The notes below the pieces were generated by a model. That model was given only the letters and a program-made list of their open reading frames with translations, did not search any database and was not told the DNA's origin. From Psychrosphaera haliotis (GTDB lineage Bacteria; Pseudomonadota; Gammaproteobacteria; Enterobacterales; Alteromonadaceae): a DNA stretch of 64,000 nt. The stretch is from NCBI RefSeq assembly GCF_009728465.1, contig NZ_WOCD01000003.1, positions 186,001 to 250,000 on the forward strand, read 5' to 3'. A program made the translations under genes and the position numbers. This document shows positions 62,252 to 64,000 of this stretch, piece after piece; position 1 is the first letter of the stretch, and each line of letters opens with the position of its first letter.

Positions 62252-62542
62252 TCAGAGGGCTCGGTGTACATCCATGCTTTTATGAAGAACTCGAATAATT
62301 ACGACCTCTTCCTTGCCAAATTCTTTGTAATAGATGACATGACTTCCTTGCGGTCGCTTTCTATAACCTTCTCTAATGTAATCGCAGACATAACCTAGTT
62401 CTGGCTCCTCTGCTATTTGATTAAATGCGCTATCAAGTAACTTTAAATAGTCATTTCTCTGCTGCTGGCCCCAGTTAAGTTGCGTGTAACGACCAATTTT
62501 CATTAAATCTGAATGAGCTTTTTTAGATAAGTGAAACTTCAT
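62252..62542 (-). CDS. parE: Cassette 68: ParE-type toxin
   Basis: A 96-residue RelE/ParE-superfamily toxin reading against the array. FHLSKKAHSDLMKIGRYTQLNWGQQQ, LGYVCDYIREGYRKRPQGSHVIYYKE and IIRVLHKSMD are typical of ParE, which blocks gyrase. I start at ATG 62542. It lies just after parD on the same strand. Confidence 0.92.
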   Translation of the reverse strand: MKFHLSKKAHSDLMKIGRYTQLNWGQQQRNDYLKLLDSAFNQIAEEPELGYVCDYIREGYRKRPQGSHVIYYKEFGKEEVVIIRVLHKSMDVHRAL

Positions 62543-62543
62543 A

Positions 62544-62783
62544 TTAGTGATTTTCTTTATCCAAATCATTTAAGAGAGTGTCATATGAATAATTAGCTAT
62601 TCCGCTGTTCTCTCCCTCAACTAACATATTCCTTAGATTATTCATTTTTAATTCCTGATCTTCTAAGGCTCGTAATCCAGCTCTTAGCACTTCACTTGCA
62701 GATCCATACCTGCCAGTCTCTAACTGCTGGCTAATAAATGAGTCAAAATGCTCACCTAATGTAACACTTGTATTTTTCGCCAT
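62544..62783 (-). CDS. parD: Cassette 68: ParD-type antitoxin
   Basis: From ATG 62783 (GGAGG upstream), 79 residues: an N-terminal ribbon-helix-helix (KNTSVTLGEHFDSFISQQLETGRYGSASEVLRAGLRALE), typical of ParD, and a C-terminal toxin-binding tail. Confidence 0.92.
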   Translation of the reverse strand: MAKNTSVTLGEHFDSFISQQLETGRYGSASEVLRAGLRALEDQELKMNNLRNMLVEGENSGIANYSYDTLLNDLDKENH

Positions 62784-62812
62784 CACAACCTCCGATACCA
62801 ATATCTGATACA

Positions 62813-62826
62813 TTTTGGTACCAAAA
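62813..62826 (-). promoter_or_regulatory. parDE operator candidate
   Basis: TTTTGGTACCAAAA is a 14-bp palindrome 30 bases upstream of parD; a partial GATACCAATATC repeat lies nearer the gene. It sits three bases from the attC. Confidence 0.6.
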
Positions 62827-62829
62827 ACA

Positions 62830-62924
62830 TAACAAGTCAATTAAGGAAGACAAAAACAGTTGCCTCCTGCTCCTACGTCGCTAAAGTATAAGCAACTATT
62901 TTTTTGCTTCTTATTGAAGCGTTA
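62830..62924 (+). repeat. attC, cassette 68 (family E variant)
   Basis: 95 nt; CAGTTGCCTCC/AAGCAACTA inner stem. Confidence 0.9.
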
Positions 62925-62951
62925 TATTTTCATCAAAGGACGGAGTCTAAT

Positions 62952-63329
62952 ATGGATAATCTACAGAAAAACATTCTTTCTCTTTTAGCCGGTTGCGTAC
63001 TGTCTTATTCTTTTATCTTCATTATCGCTGAAGTGGCCGCAATGCCAGTTCCCCTGCTTATTCAACAAATAGGCGGTGATTCTGCGTTTTACTATTCCAA
63101 TGTGCTAATCGTTGTTTTTGCCTCTTTATTATCTTCAATTTTTGTAATCAGTTTTCGCAAAGCTTTTTTACAATTCACTAGACTGAACTTGTTTTACTTT
63201 TCGTTACCTATTGTTTTATTCTTAATTGTATTTTTAGCGCTTAGCTTGCCATTTGTTTCAATGATTTATGCAGCAATCCCGTCATTACTTGTAGCAACAT
63301 TGCTGAGTAACAACGTACAAAAAATATAA
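62952..63329 (+). CDS. Cassette 69: polytopic membrane protein
   Basis: From ATG 62952 (GGAG upstream), 125 residues with four hydrophobic segments (about 8-28, 47-66, 78-97 and 99-116). Not recognised. Stop is the attC TAA. Confidence 0.68.
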   Translation: MDNLQKNILSLLAGCVLSYSFIFIIAEVAAMPVPLLIQQIGGDSAFYYSNVLIVVFASLLSSIFVISFRKAFLQFTRLNLFYFSLPIVLFLIVFLALSLPFVSMIYAAIPSLLVATLLSNNVQKI

Positions 63330-63418
63330 CAAGTGGTTCAAGAGGGTCTCGTAAAAGCTTGCACGAGCCTTCGGCAAACAGTCTAGCAAGCTAAAACTCG
63401 CCTCTTAACCAGGCGTTA
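63327..63418 (+). repeat. attC, cassette 69 (family A)
   Basis: 92 nt. Confidence 0.93.
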
Positions 63419-63459
63419 GAAGCCCTATTTAAAATCTGGTTTTAAACAACAATGATGCT

Positions 63460-63485
63460 ACAATGTTAAAACGCTATAACATTGT
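63460..63485 (+). promoter_or_regulatory. Operator candidate before the cassette 70 toxin-antitoxin pair
   Basis: ACAATGTT and AACATTGT form an inverted repeat with a 10-base spacer. The left arm overlaps a possible -10 box (TACAAT). Confidence 0.6.
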
Positions 63486-63496
63486 GGAGTTTAACC

Positions 63497-63730
63497 ATGA
63501 GTAATTTATCTAAACGTTCTACTGTATATTTTGAGCCAGCTATTCATCAAGCATTGAAAATTCGTGCTGCGTCTTCTGATGTTTCGGTTTCTGAGCTTAT
63601 TGATGAAGCTGTTCGTTTATTGATGCGCGAAGATCAAGAAGATCTCGCCGCTATTTCTGAACGCTCTAAAGAGCCTGAATTGTCATATGAAGACTTTCTA
63701 AATGAGCTTAAGTTAGATGGCAAAATATAA
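63497..63730 (+). CDS. Cassette 70: RelB/CopG-like antitoxin
   Basis: From ATG 63497 (GGAG upstream), 77 residues. The N-terminal ribbon-helix-helix (KRSTVYFEPAIHQALKIRAASSDVSVSELIDEAVRLLMRED) and an acidic C-terminus fit a RelB-like antitoxin. It overlaps the toxin gene by 14 bases. Confidence 0.88.
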   Translation: MSNLSKRSTVYFEPAIHQALKIRAASSDVSVSELIDEAVRLLMREDQEDLAAISERSKEPELSYEDFLNELKLDGKI

Positions 63731-63980
63731 ACTTTCGTTTAAAAAGTCAGTCACGAAAGACTTTAAAAACATTCCAAATAAGGATGTTTCTAAAATTTTG
63801 AGAACCATTGAAGGCTTAATTGATGATCCTAGGGCTGAGGGATGTATTAAATTGTCCGGCTCTAATAATTATCGGGTAAGACAAGGTTTATATCGTATTA
63901 TTTATGAAATCAAAGATGATTTGTTGATAGTTAACGTAATTAAGGTAGGACATCGATCTGCGGTTTATAAGGGCTTCTAA
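63717..63980 (+). CDS. Cassette 70: RelE-type toxin
   Basis: An 87-residue RelE-family ribonuclease: YKLSFKKSVTKDFKNIPNKDVSKIL, GCIKLSGSNNYRVRQGLYRIIYEI and VIKVGHRSAVYKGF. Catalytic-type Arg and His residues are present. Stop is the attC TAA. Confidence 0.92.
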   Translation: MAKYKLSFKKSVTKDFKNIPNKDVSKILRTIEGLIDDPRAEGCIKLSGSNNYRVRQGLYRIIYEIKDDLLIVNVIKVGHRSAVYKGF

Positions 63981-64000
63981 CAAGTGGTTCAAGAAGGTCT
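63978..64000 (+). repeat. attC, cassette 70 (family A, cut by right edge)
   Basis: Only the first 23 bases of a family A site are in the window; the array continues. Confidence 0.85.

Larger units (their letters stand above)
23845..64000 (+). mobile_element. Integron cassette array, about 70 cassettes, no integrase in window
   Basis: Seventy attC sites were located. Each runs from TAACAAG (R'' side) to GCGTTA (R' side), with inverted inner boxes. Cassette boundaries are at GCG^TTA. I group the sites as: A (GTGGTT..., 92 nt, most common); B (GTGCCTCAATTCGC..., about 110 nt); C (GCGCCT..., 96 nt); D (GTTGGCT core, about 92 nt); E (CAATTGGTT core, 97 nt); F (CATTAAAGAAAG..., 95 nt); G (GCGCATTAAG..., about 105 nt). 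The array continues past the right edge. No tyrosine recombinase gene lies at its left end. Confidence 0.95.

Noticed and set aside
23845-64000. CRISPR-like or dispersed-repeat reading of the regularly recurring 90-110 base repeats
   Set aside because: Spacing is irregular, the repeats end genes, and they have paired TAACAAG/GCGTTA boxes of attC sites.

Overview
The window looks like the chromosome of a marine gammaproteobacterium, probably of the Alteromonadales. The reasons are an AT-rich sequence, a LiuR-controlled leucine-degradation operon, gamma-type HisF and AsnB proteins, and a long chromosomal integron array. The species cannot be named from the sequence alone.

Positions 1-23298 are stable backbone. 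In order: the start of a lipoprotein gene (minus strand, cut by the left edge), an isolated hisF, a small DUF6868 membrane protein, a 21-unit heptamer repeat, a periplasmic quinoprotein sugar dehydrogenase, a DUF3025 protein, an exported M28 peptidase, asnB, a patatin-like phospholipase, an M1 metallopeptidase lipoprotein with a MAPEG protein, and a CNNM/CBS transporter. Then comes a thiolase divergent from liuR-liuA-liuB-liuC-liuD-liuE. A perfect 18-bp palindrome overlapping the liuR promoter is the likely LiuR operator. The liu enzymes take isovaleryl-CoA to acetoacetate and acetyl-CoA, and the thiolase can finish acetoacetyl-CoA. A GNAT acetyltransferase and an MFS transporter with a Glu-Gln repeat loop close the backbone.

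Positions 23299-23844 hold no convincing gene. From 23845 to the right edge is an integron cassette array. I mark 70 attC sites (the last one cut by the edge), so about 70 cassettes in 40 kb, numbered 1-70 here. Each cassette starts at the TTA of a GCG^TTA boundary, usually carries one short gene on the plus strand, and ends in an attC running from TAACAAG to GCGTTA. No integrase gene is present at the left (attI) end, where one is expected, so this is either a CALIN-like array or one separated from its integrase.

Cassette cargo: seven toxin-antitoxin modules (higBA twice, ccdAB, brnTA, brnT with a broken antitoxin, parDE, relBE-like); two paralogous trypsin-like proteases; a GIY-YIG nuclease; an endonuclease/exonuclease/phosphatase-family gene with two small partners; two GNAT enzymes; DUF2971, DUF4760, DUF6438 and TIMP-like proteins; many lipoproteins, secreted proteins and small membrane proteins; five copies of one small secreted protein; and eight copies of a gene-less, about 488-bp cassette with conserved internal structure. 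Several cassette genes are frameshifted or carry stops, while no backbone gene is. Only the ccdAB and parDE cassettes read on the minus strand.

The most interesting items are the eight-copy gene-less cassette (possible small RNA or portable promoter), the missing integrase, the mix of at least seven attC families, the nuclease three-gene cassette, and toxin-first modules whose predicted transcripts start at or next to the toxin ATG.
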